Shown piece after piece: positions 1-8,043 of a stretch of DNA of 52,759 bases; position 1 is the first letter of the stretch; each line of letters starts with the position of its first letter. Source of the DNA: Streptomyces noursei (GTDB lineage: Bacteria; Actinomycetota; Actinomycetes; Streptomycetales; Streptomycetaceae); the NCBI RefSeq assembly GCF_001646665.1, contig NZ_LWBU01000378.1:1-52759 (forward strand), read 5' to 3'. Both the position numbers and the translations under genes were made by a program. The notes beneath the pieces were generated by a model. The model did not search any database, was not told where the DNA came from, and saw nothing but the letters and a program-made list of their open reading frames with translations.

Positions 1-40
1 CCCGCCCCCGCCCCGCGGCGGCGGGACCCGGACATGACGA

Positions 41-72
41 GGGCCCGCACCGTTCGCTTCCGGCGCGGGCCC
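41..72 (-). terminator. Stem-loop terminator of the CbiX-like gene
   Basis: Perfect 8-bp inverted repeat GGGCCCGC (41-48) / GCGGGCCC (65-72) with a 16-nt loop, 12 bp past the stop of the minus-strand gene at 85. There is no T tract, which is common for actinobacterial terminators. Confidence 0.5.
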
Positions 73-84
73 TTCCGTCTTGCG

Positions 85-1005
85 TCAGCGGACCGGAGTC
101 CCCTGCGGCTGCGGGGCGATGCCCAGCGCCGTGGTGTACTGCGACAGCACCAGCTTGCCGACCGCCGGGTAGGCGCCCAGCGCCTCGGCCACCGGGCAGT
201 CCGCCGCCTTCGCCGCGTCCTCCAGCAGCCCTTCGGCCAGCTCCGGGCCGATCAGGTACGGAGCCAGCGCCAGCTGCGCCGAACCGGAGCCGCGCAGCTG
301 CTCGGCGACCGCCGCCACCGAGCCCTCCTGGTCCAGCGCGGCCGCCATCACCGGCACGGCGAGGCGCGCGGCCAGCAGCATGCCGGTGATCCCGGCCGCC
401 TGCACGGCCTCCTGGCCGCCGACCGTGGCCAGCACGATGCCGTCGGCCGCCGTGGCGACCGTGAACAGCCGTGCCCGGTCGGCGCGGGCGAGGCCGGCCT
501 CCGACAGGCGGACGTGCAGTGCCTCCGCGAGCAGCGGGTGCGGCCCCAGCACGTCGGTCAGCTCGGCGGACGCGCCGCTGTCCGCGACGGCCTGCCGTAT
601 CCGGTCGGTCAGGGCGCTGTCCGGGCCCGCCAGGAGCGGCACCACGACGGCGGCCGGGCCCTGGGGCTCGGCAACCTCGCGGCCGGCGGCCCTGGCCAGC
701 TCGTACCGCTCGACCCGCAGGGCCGCGGCCCGCGCCAGTACGGCCGAGAGCCTCGGGTACTCGGACTCGTCGCCGTCCAGGAAGCCGATCGCGGCCTCCA
801 GGCCGGGCAGCTCGGAACGAGCGATGCTCACGACCTCTTCGGCCAGGCTGCGGACAGCGGCGGAAGGAGTGCCGGGAACGGCGAGAACGAGCGCGGGCGC
901 GCCCTCGGGGGCCGCCACGGGTTCGGGGCGACGGTGCCGCCCGGACTGTCGGGGTCGCGGCATTCGTACAGGCAGGCCGGAAGCGGGCCCAGTGGGGGAG
1001 CTCAT
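85..1005 (-). CDS. CbiX/SirB-type chelatase-like protein (probably degenerate)
   Basis: 306 aa with the two-lobed layout of sirohydrochlorin/cobalt chelatases of the CbiX class. Lobe one starts near residue 39 and lobe two at the motif GPHPLLAEAL; the end GAYPAVGKLVLSQY is also typical. Known family members insert metal into sirohydrochlorin and begin lobe one with an AHGSR-like motif containing a catalytic His. Here the equivalent stretch is LAVPGTPSAA, so that His appears to be absent, and the second lobe has TVGGQ where related proteins have a Gly-Ser motif. I infer a chelatase fold with uncertain or lost catalysis. It is last in a minus-strand run, 70 bp after the sugar-kinase gene. No Shine-Dalgarno (SD) precedes the ATG at 1005; TAGCAT 8 nt upstream could be the -10 of a leaderless transcript. 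A later start at MPRPRQ (963) is possible. Confidence 0.7.
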   Translation of the reverse strand: MSSPTGPASGLPVRMPRPRQSGRHRRPEPVAAPEGAPALVLAVPGTPSAAVRSLAEEVVSIARSELPGLEAAIGFLDGDESEYPRLSAVLARAAALRVERYELARAAGREVAEPQGPAAVVVPLLAGPDSALTDRIRQAVADSGASAELTDVLGPHPLLAEALHVRLSEAGLARADRARLFTVATAADGIVLATVGGQEAVQAAGITGMLLAARLAVPVMAAALDQEGSVAAVAEQLRGSGSAQLALAPYLIGPELAEGLLEDAAKAADCPVAEALGAYPAVGKLVLSQYTTALGIAPQPQGTPVR

Positions 1006-1075
1006 GGCGCCGCATGCTACTGGCTTTACCTGCTCCGACGCTTGGGGAGGGGGCGGTCAGGCGCCCTCTGTCCTG

Positions 1076-2167
1076 CTATGTCCGAGTCGTCGGACGGAGG
1101 GTGGTTGTCTCCAGCATGCCCGGCTCGCGGGGCAGCCGGAGTTCGTCCTCCGCGAGGGCCGCCGCGACGGCCAGCGCGCCGTCGAGCGGGTCTCCGGCGG
1201 CGGGCACCACGCGTGCGTGCGGTACGTGCTCCGCCAGTTCGGCGCGCACCGGCACGAGGAGCGGGTCGCCCATCCGGAACAGCCCGCCCGTCAGTGCGAC
1301 TTCGCGGTCCTGGCCGCCCGGGCAGACGGCGGCCGCGGCCTCAGCGACGTGCCGGGCCGCCCCCGCCAGGATGCCGGCCGCCACCGGGTCGCCCTCCGTG
1401 GCGCAGCGGGCCACCTCGGGCGCGAACGAGGCGAGTACGGCGGGCCGGTCGGGGCGCGGGTAGAGCAGGCCGGGGAGGGCCGCCGGGGGGCCGAACACGG
1501 CCCGGACGCGCGCCAGCAGGGGCGCCGACCCGCCGCGCCGGCCGTCGTGGGCCCGCAGGGCGGCCTCCAGCCCGGCGCGGCCGATCCACGCCCCGCTGCC
1601 GCAGTCGCCCAGCAGGTGCCCCCAGCCGTCCGCGCGGCGCCAGCCGGACAGGTCGGTGCCGAGCGCGATCAGTCCGGTGCCCGCGGCGACGACCGCCCCG
1701 GGCCGCTGACCGAGCGCCCCGGCGTAGGCGGTCACGGCGTCGGCGGCCAGCGCCAGCGAGGTCACCCCCAGCGAACGGCGCAGCGCCCGCGGCAGGACGG
1801 CGCGCAGTTCGTCCCCGAGCGTCGCCATGCCCGCCGCGCCGATCGCCACCGCCGCGAGCGGGCCGGCACCGGCCCGCTCCAGCAGGCCCTCGGCCGCCGG
1901 GACGAGCCGCTCCAGCAGGTGCTGCGCGTCGATCCCGCCCGCACCGGTGCGCACCGGCTCCGCGAACGCCGCGCTCTCGACGACGCGCACGCCGCCGGTA
2001 CCCCGGCCGCGCGCCGCGGTTCCGCGGTCGCTCCCGGCATAAGCGCCGGGTGCGGGCCCCGGCGGGGCGCCCGCACCCGGCCCGCTCCCGGGCGTGGGCG
2101 TGCCGAGCGCGATCCGCAGCCCGGAGCCGCCGGAGTCGACCCCCAGCACCCAGGTGCCGGCGCTCAC
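1076..2167 (-). CDS. BadF/BadG-type ATPase, probable N-acetylglucosamine kinase
   Basis: 363 aa in the actin-like ATPase superfamily. The phosphate-1 loop is GVDSGGSG at residues 9-16. A second glycine motif, VAAGTGLIALG, and GDCGSGAWIG follow mid-protein, and the C-terminal ALTGGLF strand binds adenosine in this family. These features fit the BadF/BadG/BcrA ATPase family, whose actinobacterial members are mostly GlcNAc or glucosamine kinases acting in the cytoplasm. Residues 22-60 form a Pro/Gly/Ala-rich insertion just after the P-loop, longer than usual. The gene lies 19 bp behind ung and is probably co-transcribed with it. The substrate is inferred from the family only. Confidence 0.8.
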   Translation of the reverse strand: MSAGTWVLGVDSGGSGLRIALGTPTPGSGPGAGAPPGPAPGAYAGSDRGTAARGRGTGGVRVVESAAFAEPVRTGAGGIDAQHLLERLVPAAEGLLERAGAGPLAAVAIGAAGMATLGDELRAVLPRALRRSLGVTSLALAADAVTAYAGALGQRPGAVVAAGTGLIALGTDLSGWRRADGWGHLLGDCGSGAWIGRAGLEAALRAHDGRRGGSAPLLARVRAVFGPPAALPGLLYPRPDRPAVLASFAPEVARCATEGDPVAAGILAGAARHVAEAAAAVCPGGQDREVALTGGLFRMGDPLLVPVRAELAEHVPHARVVPAAGDPLDGALAVAAALAEDELRLPREPGMLETTTLRPTTRT

Positions 2168-2186
2168 CCGCCGCTCCGGGGACGGA

Positions 2187-2873
2187 TCACGGGAGCCGCC
2201 AGTCGATCGGCTCCGCGCCCTGCCGGACGAGCAGTTCGTTCGTCCGGCTGAACGGCCGGGACCCGAAGAAGCCCCGGTCCGCCGACATGGGGGACGGGTG
2301 GGCCGACTCGATGGCGGGCAGGTCGCCGAGCAGGGGGCGGAGGTTGCGGGCGTCCCGGCCCCACAGCACGGAGACCAGCGGCTTGCCGCGCGCCACCAGT
2401 GCCTTGATGGCCTGTTCGGTCACCTCTTCCCAGCCCTTGCCGCGGTGTGCGGCCGGCTTGCGGGGCGCCGTCGTCAGCGCCCTGTTGAGCAGCAGCACCC
2501 CCTGCCGGGTCCAGGGCGTGAGGTCCCCGTTGGAGGGCCGGGGCAGCCCCAGGTCCGCGTTCATCTCCCGGAAGATGTTCTCCAGACTGCCCGGCAACGG
2601 CCGGACCTCCGGGGCGACGGAGAAGCTCAGCCCCACCGCGTGCCCCGGGGTCGGATACGGGTCCTGGCCGACGATGAGGACCCGCACCTCGTGGAACGGT
2701 TGCTGGAACGCCCGCAGCACATTCGGCCCGGAGGGCAGATAGGTGCGTCCGGCGGCGATCTCCGTACGGAGGAAGTCACCCATTCCGGCGATGCGTTCGG
2801 CCACGGGTGCGAGGGCCTCGGCCCACCCCGGCTCGACGATTTCTTTCAAGGGTCGTGCTGCCACGGCCGTCAC
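2187..2873 (-). CDS. ung: Uracil-DNA glycosylase (family 1)
   Basis: 228 aa, the normal length for UNG. It excises uracil from DNA, starting base-excision repair. The water-activating motif GQDPYPTPGHAVGLSFSV lies near residues 69-86, with Asp71 as catalytic residue, and the DNA-intercalation loop HPSPMSADRGFFG is near the C-terminus with its His and Ser-Pro. The start ATG at 2873 is 25 bp downstream of the preceding minus-strand gene and the stop is 19 bp from the next, so it sits inside an operon with an Asp-box protein and a sugar kinase. No oddity seen. Confidence 0.96.
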   Translation of the reverse strand: MTAVAARPLKEIVEPGWAEALAPVAERIAGMGDFLRTEIAAGRTYLPSGPNVLRAFQQPFHEVRVLIVGQDPYPTPGHAVGLSFSVAPEVRPLPGSLENIFREMNADLGLPRPSNGDLTPWTRQGVLLLNRALTTAPRKPAAHRGKGWEEVTEQAIKALVARGKPLVSVLWGRDARNLRPLLGDLPAIESAHPSPMSADRGFFGSRPFSRTNELLVRQGAEPIDWRLP

Positions 2874-2898
2874 TCTACTGGCGCAACGGGGACGTCCC

Positions 2899-3984
2899 TC
2901 ACCCGATCACCGCCGCCCGCACGCACAGCACGTCCGGCAGGTGGGAGGCGAGCAGCCGCCAGCTGTCGCCGTCGTCGGCGCTGGCGTACAACTCGCCGTT
3001 GCGATTGCCGAAGTAGACCCCGGCCGGGTCCGCGTCGTCCGTGCACATAGCGTCGCGCAGCACCGTGCCGTAGTGGTCGCCTTCGGGCAGGCCGGCCGTG
3101 AGGGCCTCCCAGCCGCCGCCCGCGTCGCTCGTGCGGTAGACCCGGCACCGCCGCTGGGCGGGCACCCGGTCGGAGTCGGCCGTGATCGGGAAGACGTACG
3201 CCACGTCGGCGCGGTGCGGGTGGGCGACCGTCGCGAAGCCGAAGTCCGAGGGCAGGCCCTCGCCGATGTCCGTCCACTCCGCGCCCGCGTCGTCGCTGCG
3301 GTACACCCCCCAGTGGTTCTGCAGGTAGAGCCGGTCCGGGTCGCCCGCGTCCTGCGCGATCTTGTGCACGCACTGCCCGAAGGCCGGGTTCGGGTCGGGC
3401 AGGAAGACCGCGGACACCCCGCGGTTGGACGGTGACCAGGTCCCGCCGCCGTCCCGGGTGCGGAACACCCCGGCCGTCGACACCGCGACCGTCACCGCGT
3501 CCGGGTCCCTGGGGTCGGTCACGACCGTGTGGAGCCCTTCGCCGCCCCCGCCCGGCACCCACTGCGACCGGGTCGGGTGCTCCCACAGCGGACGCACCAG
3601 CTCGAAGCTCTCGCCGCCGTCCTCCGAGCGGAACAGGGCGGCGGGCTCGGTGCCCGCGTAGACCACGCCGGGCGCCGCGGGGCCGGCCGGGTGCAGCTGC
3701 CACACCCGCTCCAGTGAAGCGCCCGTGTCCTTGGGGAACTTCACCGCCGGCCGCACCGGCTCGGTCCACGTGGAGCCCAGGTCGTCGGAGTGGAACACCG
3801 ACGGGCCCCAGTGGGTGCTGTCCCCGCCGGCGAGCAGCCGGGGCGAGGTCCCGCGCATGTCGATGCCGATCGCGTACACGGCCTGGGCATTGAAGTGCGG
3901 GCCCTCGAACTCCCACCGGCCGCCGTGCCTGCGGCCGATGAACAGTCCCTTGCGAGTCCCTACGGTCAGTAGCACGTCGGTCAT
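2899..3984 (-). CDS. Asp-box (BNR/WD40-YVTN-like) beta-propeller protein, exo-sialidase family
   Basis: 361 aa. At least six Asp-box type repeats are visible (SDDLGSTW, SEDGGESF, TRDGGGTW, SDDAGAEW, TSDAGGGW, SADDGDSW), which mark beta-propeller blades in sialidase-like and photosystem-assembly-like proteins. No signal peptide is visible, so it is probably cytoplasmic, which argues against a secreted sialidase; the biochemical role is unknown. The reading frame stays open to 4197, but the ATG at 3984 (MTDVLLTVGTRKGLF) is preceded by CAGGAGG at good spacing and is preferred. It heads the run that continues into ung 25 bp later. Confidence 0.85.
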   Translation of the reverse strand: MTDVLLTVGTRKGLFIGRRHGGRWEFEGPHFNAQAVYAIGIDMRGTSPRLLAGGDSTHWGPSVFHSDDLGSTWTEPVRPAVKFPKDTGASLERVWQLHPAGPAAPGVVYAGTEPAALFRSEDGGESFELVRPLWEHPTRSQWVPGGGGEGLHTVVTDPRDPDAVTVAVSTAGVFRTRDGGGTWSPSNRGVSAVFLPDPNPAFGQCVHKIAQDAGDPDRLYLQNHWGVYRSDDAGAEWTDIGEGLPSDFGFATVAHPHRADVAYVFPITADSDRVPAQRRCRVYRTSDAGGGWEALTAGLPEGDHYGTVLRDAMCTDDADPAGVYFGNRNGELYASADDGDSWRLLASHLPDVLCVRAAVIG

Positions 3985-4037
3985 CGCCGACACCTCCTGG
4001 ACGCCTTTGTCGCGGATACGGGCCAGTCTGCACCCAC

Positions 4038-4050
4038 CCACTGACAGTGG
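4038..4050. other. 13-bp perfect palindrome between OYE and Asp-box genes
   Basis: CCACTGACAGTGG is a 6+1+6 palindrome in the 91-bp gap between the OYE stop and the Asp-box gene start. It could be an operator for the Asp-box/ung run or a small terminator hairpin for OYE. Confidence 0.35.
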
Positions 4051-4075
4051 CGCCCGAAGGCGGCGTTTCCCCAGG

Positions 4076-5158
4076 TCAGACGGAGCGGTGGTACTGGTCG
4101 GGCACGTGCACCGCGCCCCCCAGCTCCCGCGCCGCGTGCCGCGCCCAGGAGGGGTTGCGCAGCAGCTCGCGGCCGAGCAGCACCGCGTCGGCCTCACCGT
4201 TGGTGACGATCTTCTCGGCCTGGCGCGCCTCGGTGATGAGTCCGACGGCGGCGACCGGCAGACCGGTCTCCTCCTTCACCCGGGCGGCGAAGGGCACTTG
4301 GTAGCCCGGGCCGACCGGGATGCGGGCGTCCGGCGCGTTGCCGCCGGACGACACGTCGAGCAGGTCGACGCCGTGCTCCTGGAGCAGGGCGGCGAGGCGC
4401 ACGGTGTCGTCGGCCGTCCAGCCGGCCCGGTCCTCCAGCCAGTCGGTGGCCGAGATGCGGAAGAACAGCGGAAGCTCCTCGGGCCACACCTCCCGCACTG
4501 CGTCGACGACCTCCAGGGCGAAGCGCGTCCGGTTGTCGAACGAGCCGCCGTAGGCGTCCGTGCGGTGGTTGCTGTGCGGGGAGAGGAACTGGCCGATGAG
4601 GTAGCCGTGCGCGCCGTGGATCTCGACGACCTCGAAGCCCGCCGCCAGCGCGCGCCGCGCCGCCGCCGCGAACAGGCCCACGATCTCCCGGATCTGTTCC
4701 ACGGTCAGCTCGTCGGGCACCGGGTGGCCGTCCGCGAACGGCACGGGGCTCGGGGCGACCGGCTGCCAGCCGTGCTCGTCGGCGCCCACGGGGGCGCCGC
4801 CCCGCCAGGGCCGGTCCGTCGACGCCTTGCGCCCGGCGTGGCCGATCTGGATGCCGGGCACGGTGCCCTGGCTCTTCAGGAAGTCGCTGATCCGGCGCAG
4901 CGCCTCGGCCTGGGTGTCGTTCCAGATGCCGAGGTCGTAGGGGCTGATGCGGCCCTCGGGGGCCACCGCGGTCGCCTCCAGCAGGATCAGTCCGGTGCCG
5001 CCGGCGGCGCGGGCCGCGTAGTGGGCGAAGTGCCAGTCGTGCGCCACACCGGCGTTCGGGCCGGTCGCCTCCGCGCTGTACTGGCACATGGGTGCCATCC
5101 AGACGCGGTTGGGGACGGTCAGCGACCGGAGGGTGCGGGGCTCGAACAGCGCGCTCAT
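4076..5158 (-). CDS. NADH:flavin oxidoreductase, old yellow enzyme family (YqjM-like)
   Basis: 360 aa TIM-barrel FMN enzyme that reduces activated C=C bonds such as enones, using NAD(P)H. The N-terminal LTVPNRVWMAPMCQYSA includes Cys25, matching the FMN-tuning Cys of the YqjM class. IQIGHAGRKA and IHGAHGYLIGQFLSP are the substrate- and flavin-binding stretches. The chosen ATG (5158) has GGAG 8 nt upstream; an ATG at 5170 is possible. It is divergent from an ArsR-type gene, and the 90-bp intergenic region holds a minus-strand promoter (TTGACA at 5222-5227, TATCGT at 5197-5202) overlapped by a symmetric operator. Repression by the neighbour, relieved by an electrophile or substrate, is inferred. 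Confidence 0.92.
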   Translation of the reverse strand: MSALFEPRTLRSLTVPNRVWMAPMCQYSAEATGPNAGVAHDWHFAHYAARAAGGTGLILLEATAVAPEGRISPYDLGIWNDTQAEALRRISDFLKSQGTVPGIQIGHAGRKASTDRPWRGGAPVGADEHGWQPVAPSPVPFADGHPVPDELTVEQIREIVGLFAAAARRALAAGFEVVEIHGAHGYLIGQFLSPHSNHRTDAYGGSFDNRTRFALEVVDAVREVWPEELPLFFRISATDWLEDRAGWTADDTVRLAALLQEHGVDLLDVSSGGNAPDARIPVGPGYQVPFAARVKEETGLPVAAVGLITEARQAEKIVTNGEADAVLLGRELLRNPSWARHAARELGGAVHVPDQYHRSV

Positions 5159-5192
5159 GGTGGACTCCATTCGGAGGGGGCCGGTGTGCCAC

Positions 5193-5248
5193 TCGTACGA
5201 TAACCTTCGTAGTACGGCGACTGTCAAACTACGAGGAGGATCGTACGA
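5193..5248. promoter_or_regulatory. Composite symmetric operator between OYE and ArsR-type regulator
   Basis: TCGTACGA (5193-5200), 7 bp, CGTAGT (5208-5213), 14 bp, ACTACG (5228-5233), 7 bp, TCGTACGA (5241-5248). The 56-bp arrangement is exactly two-fold symmetric in its boxes. It covers the OYE promoter on the minus strand and the first ribosome binding site and ATG on the plus strand. Binding by the ArsR-type product is inferred from position. Confidence 0.65.
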
Positions 5249-5280
5249 TGGAGGCAACCGAGGAACTGGAGCCGCCGTGA
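5248..5280 (+). CDS. Possible 10-codon upstream reading frame coupled to the ArsR-type gene
   Basis: ATG at 5248 follows a strong SD (GAGGAGG) and encodes MEATEELEPP; its TGA overlaps the GTG start of the regulator (GTGA at 5277-5280). This geometry usually means translational coupling. It may simply feed ribosomes to the regulator, whose own GTG has only a GGAG 7 nt upstream. Whether the peptide has any role is unknown. Confidence 0.4.
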   Translation: MEATEELEPP

Positions 5281-5627
5281 CCACCGCGATCAGCCCGCGC
5301 GAGCTCGCGCACCCCGCGCGCGACGAGATCCGTCTCGAAGGCGTGCTCCACGCCCTGTCCGACCCCATGCGGCTGCGCGTCGTCCGGGAACTGGCCGCCG
5401 CGGGCGCGGAGGTGTCCTGCTCGTCCATCGAACTGCCGGTCACCAAGTCGACCACCACGCACCACTTCCGGGTGCTCCGCGAGAGCGGCGTCATCCGCCA
5501 GACGTACCGCGGCACGGCCAAGATGAACGGCATCCGCCGTGCCGACCTGGACGCGCTGTTCCCCGGCCTCCTCGACACGGTGCTGTCCGCCGCCGGACAG
5601 CAGGCCGCCCGTCTGGGAACCCCCTGA
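5277..5627 (+). CDS. ArsR-family winged-helix transcriptional regulator
   Basis: 116 aa, a typical size for ArsR/SmtB-fold repressors. Residues about 15-85 form the winged helix: ALSDPMRLRVVREL leads into the recognition region ITKS-like VTKSTTTHHFRVLRESG, and TYRGTAKMNGIRR is the wing. No metal-binding Cys pair of the classical ArsR kind is evident (one Cys near residue 48), so the effector is probably not a soft metal. The GTG at 5277 overlaps the stop of a 10-codon frame and starts just before the conserved fold; the frame is open further upstream but crosses the operator. Divergence from an old yellow enzyme suggests it represses that gene. Confidence 0.88.
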   Translation: MTTAISPRELAHPARDEIRLEGVLHALSDPMRLRVVRELAAAGAEVSCSSIELPVTKSTTTHHFRVLRESGVIRQTYRGTAKMNGIRRADLDALFPGLLDTVLSAAGQQAARLGTP

Positions 5628-5657
5628 CGGGGCGCCCGGGGGGAGCGGCGCGGACGC

Positions 5658-7004
<1,347 letters not shown>

Positions 7005-7186
7005 GGCTGCGCTCCTTCCCGCAGGGACTCCCAGCATGGCACCGCCGGGCTCCGCGCGGGAGGCGCCGGGACCCGTGTTCACGGTGCCGGATGCGCAGGA
7101 TCGCGCATGTGTGTATACGGCCCCAAATGATGATCTTAGGGTCCATACCGCCTCCCGGCCACCCGGCCGGCGGCGCCGGGCCCCCG

Positions 7187-7222
7187 GGACCATCACCGCC
7201 GCCGGCCGGCCGGCGGTGGTCC
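7187..7222 (-). terminator. Hairpin terminator of the DUF305 gene
   Basis: GGACCA (7187-7192) and CCGCCG (7196-7201) pair with CGGCGG (7211-7216) and TGGTCC (7217-7222), leaving a 3-nt bulge and a 9-nt loop. It begins directly after the minus-strand stop at 7224. Confidence 0.6.
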
Positions 7223-7223
7223 G

Positions 7224-7883
7224 TCACATGGACCGCATCCGGTCGATCTCGGCCGTCTGCTGGGCGATCACGTCATTGGCCATCTCCTCCACCTGGACGT
7301 TGTTCCCCTGCGACAGCACCTCGCCCGCCATGGTGACCGCACCCTGGTGGTGGGTGATCATCAGTTTCAGGAACATTTCATCGAAGGCCGCTCCCCGCGC
7401 GCCCCGCAACTGCGCCAGCTGTGCCCCGGTGGCCATCCCGGGCATCGTGCCGTGGTCATGACCGGTGTGCGGCCGCGGCCCGCCGTTGTTCGCCAGCCAC
7501 CCCTTCATCGCCCCGATCTCCGGCTGCTGGGCCGCCGCTATGCGGGCCGCCACCTGCTTCACCCCGGTGGAGGCCGCGCGTTCCGCGGCGAGCGCGGTCA
7601 TCTCCAGCGCCTGACCGTGATGGACGATCATCATCTGGACGTAGGTGAAGTCCGACCCGTTGGGCGTGTCGGGCGGTACGGCCCTGCGCGCCTCCTCCGG
7701 GGAGAGCGTCCGCGCGGGTTCGCCCGGCTTCCCGGGGGCCAGGACGGACGGGCCGCCGCTCCCGCGCGCCGCCCCGGCCCGGGGTCCGTCCTCCGTCTCC
7801 GCGGGGTCCGGCTCGCAGCCCGTCAGGGCGAGTACGGCGGTCAGGACGGCCGCCGCCGCCACACTTGCGCTGCGCTTCAACAC
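7224..7883 (-). CDS. DUF305-domain lipoprotein
   Basis: 219 aa. The N-terminus is a lipoprotein signal (Lys-Arg, Ala/Val core, LTGC lipobox with Cys23), placing it on the outer face of the membrane. The DUF305 domain fills the rest: two His-rich helices QMMIVHHGQALEMTA and KLMITHHQGAVTMA form the internal repeat, and a GHDHGTMPGM stretch lies between them. Paired His and Met are compatible with metal, possibly copper, binding, but the family function is not settled. It is divergent from a secreted LVIVD-repeat protein across 160 bp, a pairing I recall from other streptomycetes. Both are probably co-regulated extracytoplasmic proteins. Confidence 0.9.
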   Translation of the reverse strand: MLKRSASVAAAAVLTAVLALTGCEPDPAETEDGPRAGAARGSGGPSVLAPGKPGEPARTLSPEEARRAVPPDTPNGSDFTYVQMMIVHHGQALEMTALAAERAASTGVKQVAARIAAAQQPEIGAMKGWLANNGGPRPHTGHDHGTMPGMATGAQLAQLRGARGAAFDEMFLKLMITHHQGAVTMAGEVLSQGNNVQVEEMANDVIAQQTAEIDRMRSM

Positions 7884-7962
7884 CCGGACCTCCAGGGACG
7901 TGTGACATGGCCGGAACCGTCGCCGTACGCGAACACCCGTATGAAGTCTCTGTTGCCATCTG

Positions 7963-7990
7963 TTGAGATGTGCATGCTAAGGAAGATACT
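7963..7990 (+). promoter_or_regulatory. Candidate promoter of the LVIVD-repeat gene
   Basis: TTGAGA (7963-7968), 16-bp spacer, GATACT (7985-7990), about 53 bp upstream of the GTG start. It lies in the least GC-rich part of the divergent region shared with the DUF305 gene. Confidence 0.4.
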
Positions 7991-8043
7991 GCCGGGGTCC
8001 AGGACCCGTTCAGCTTCGAACGGAAACAAGGGAGGACGACGCA

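Noticed and set aside
34..2742. 900-codon open plus-strand frame
   Set aside because: Composed of Arg/Pro/Gly-rich sequence across three well-supported minus-strand genes; a high-GC shadow.
2899..3984. Secreted sialidase interpretation of the Asp-box protein
   Set aside because: No signal peptide is visible and the Arg triad of sialidases was not identified; only the propeller repeats are supported.
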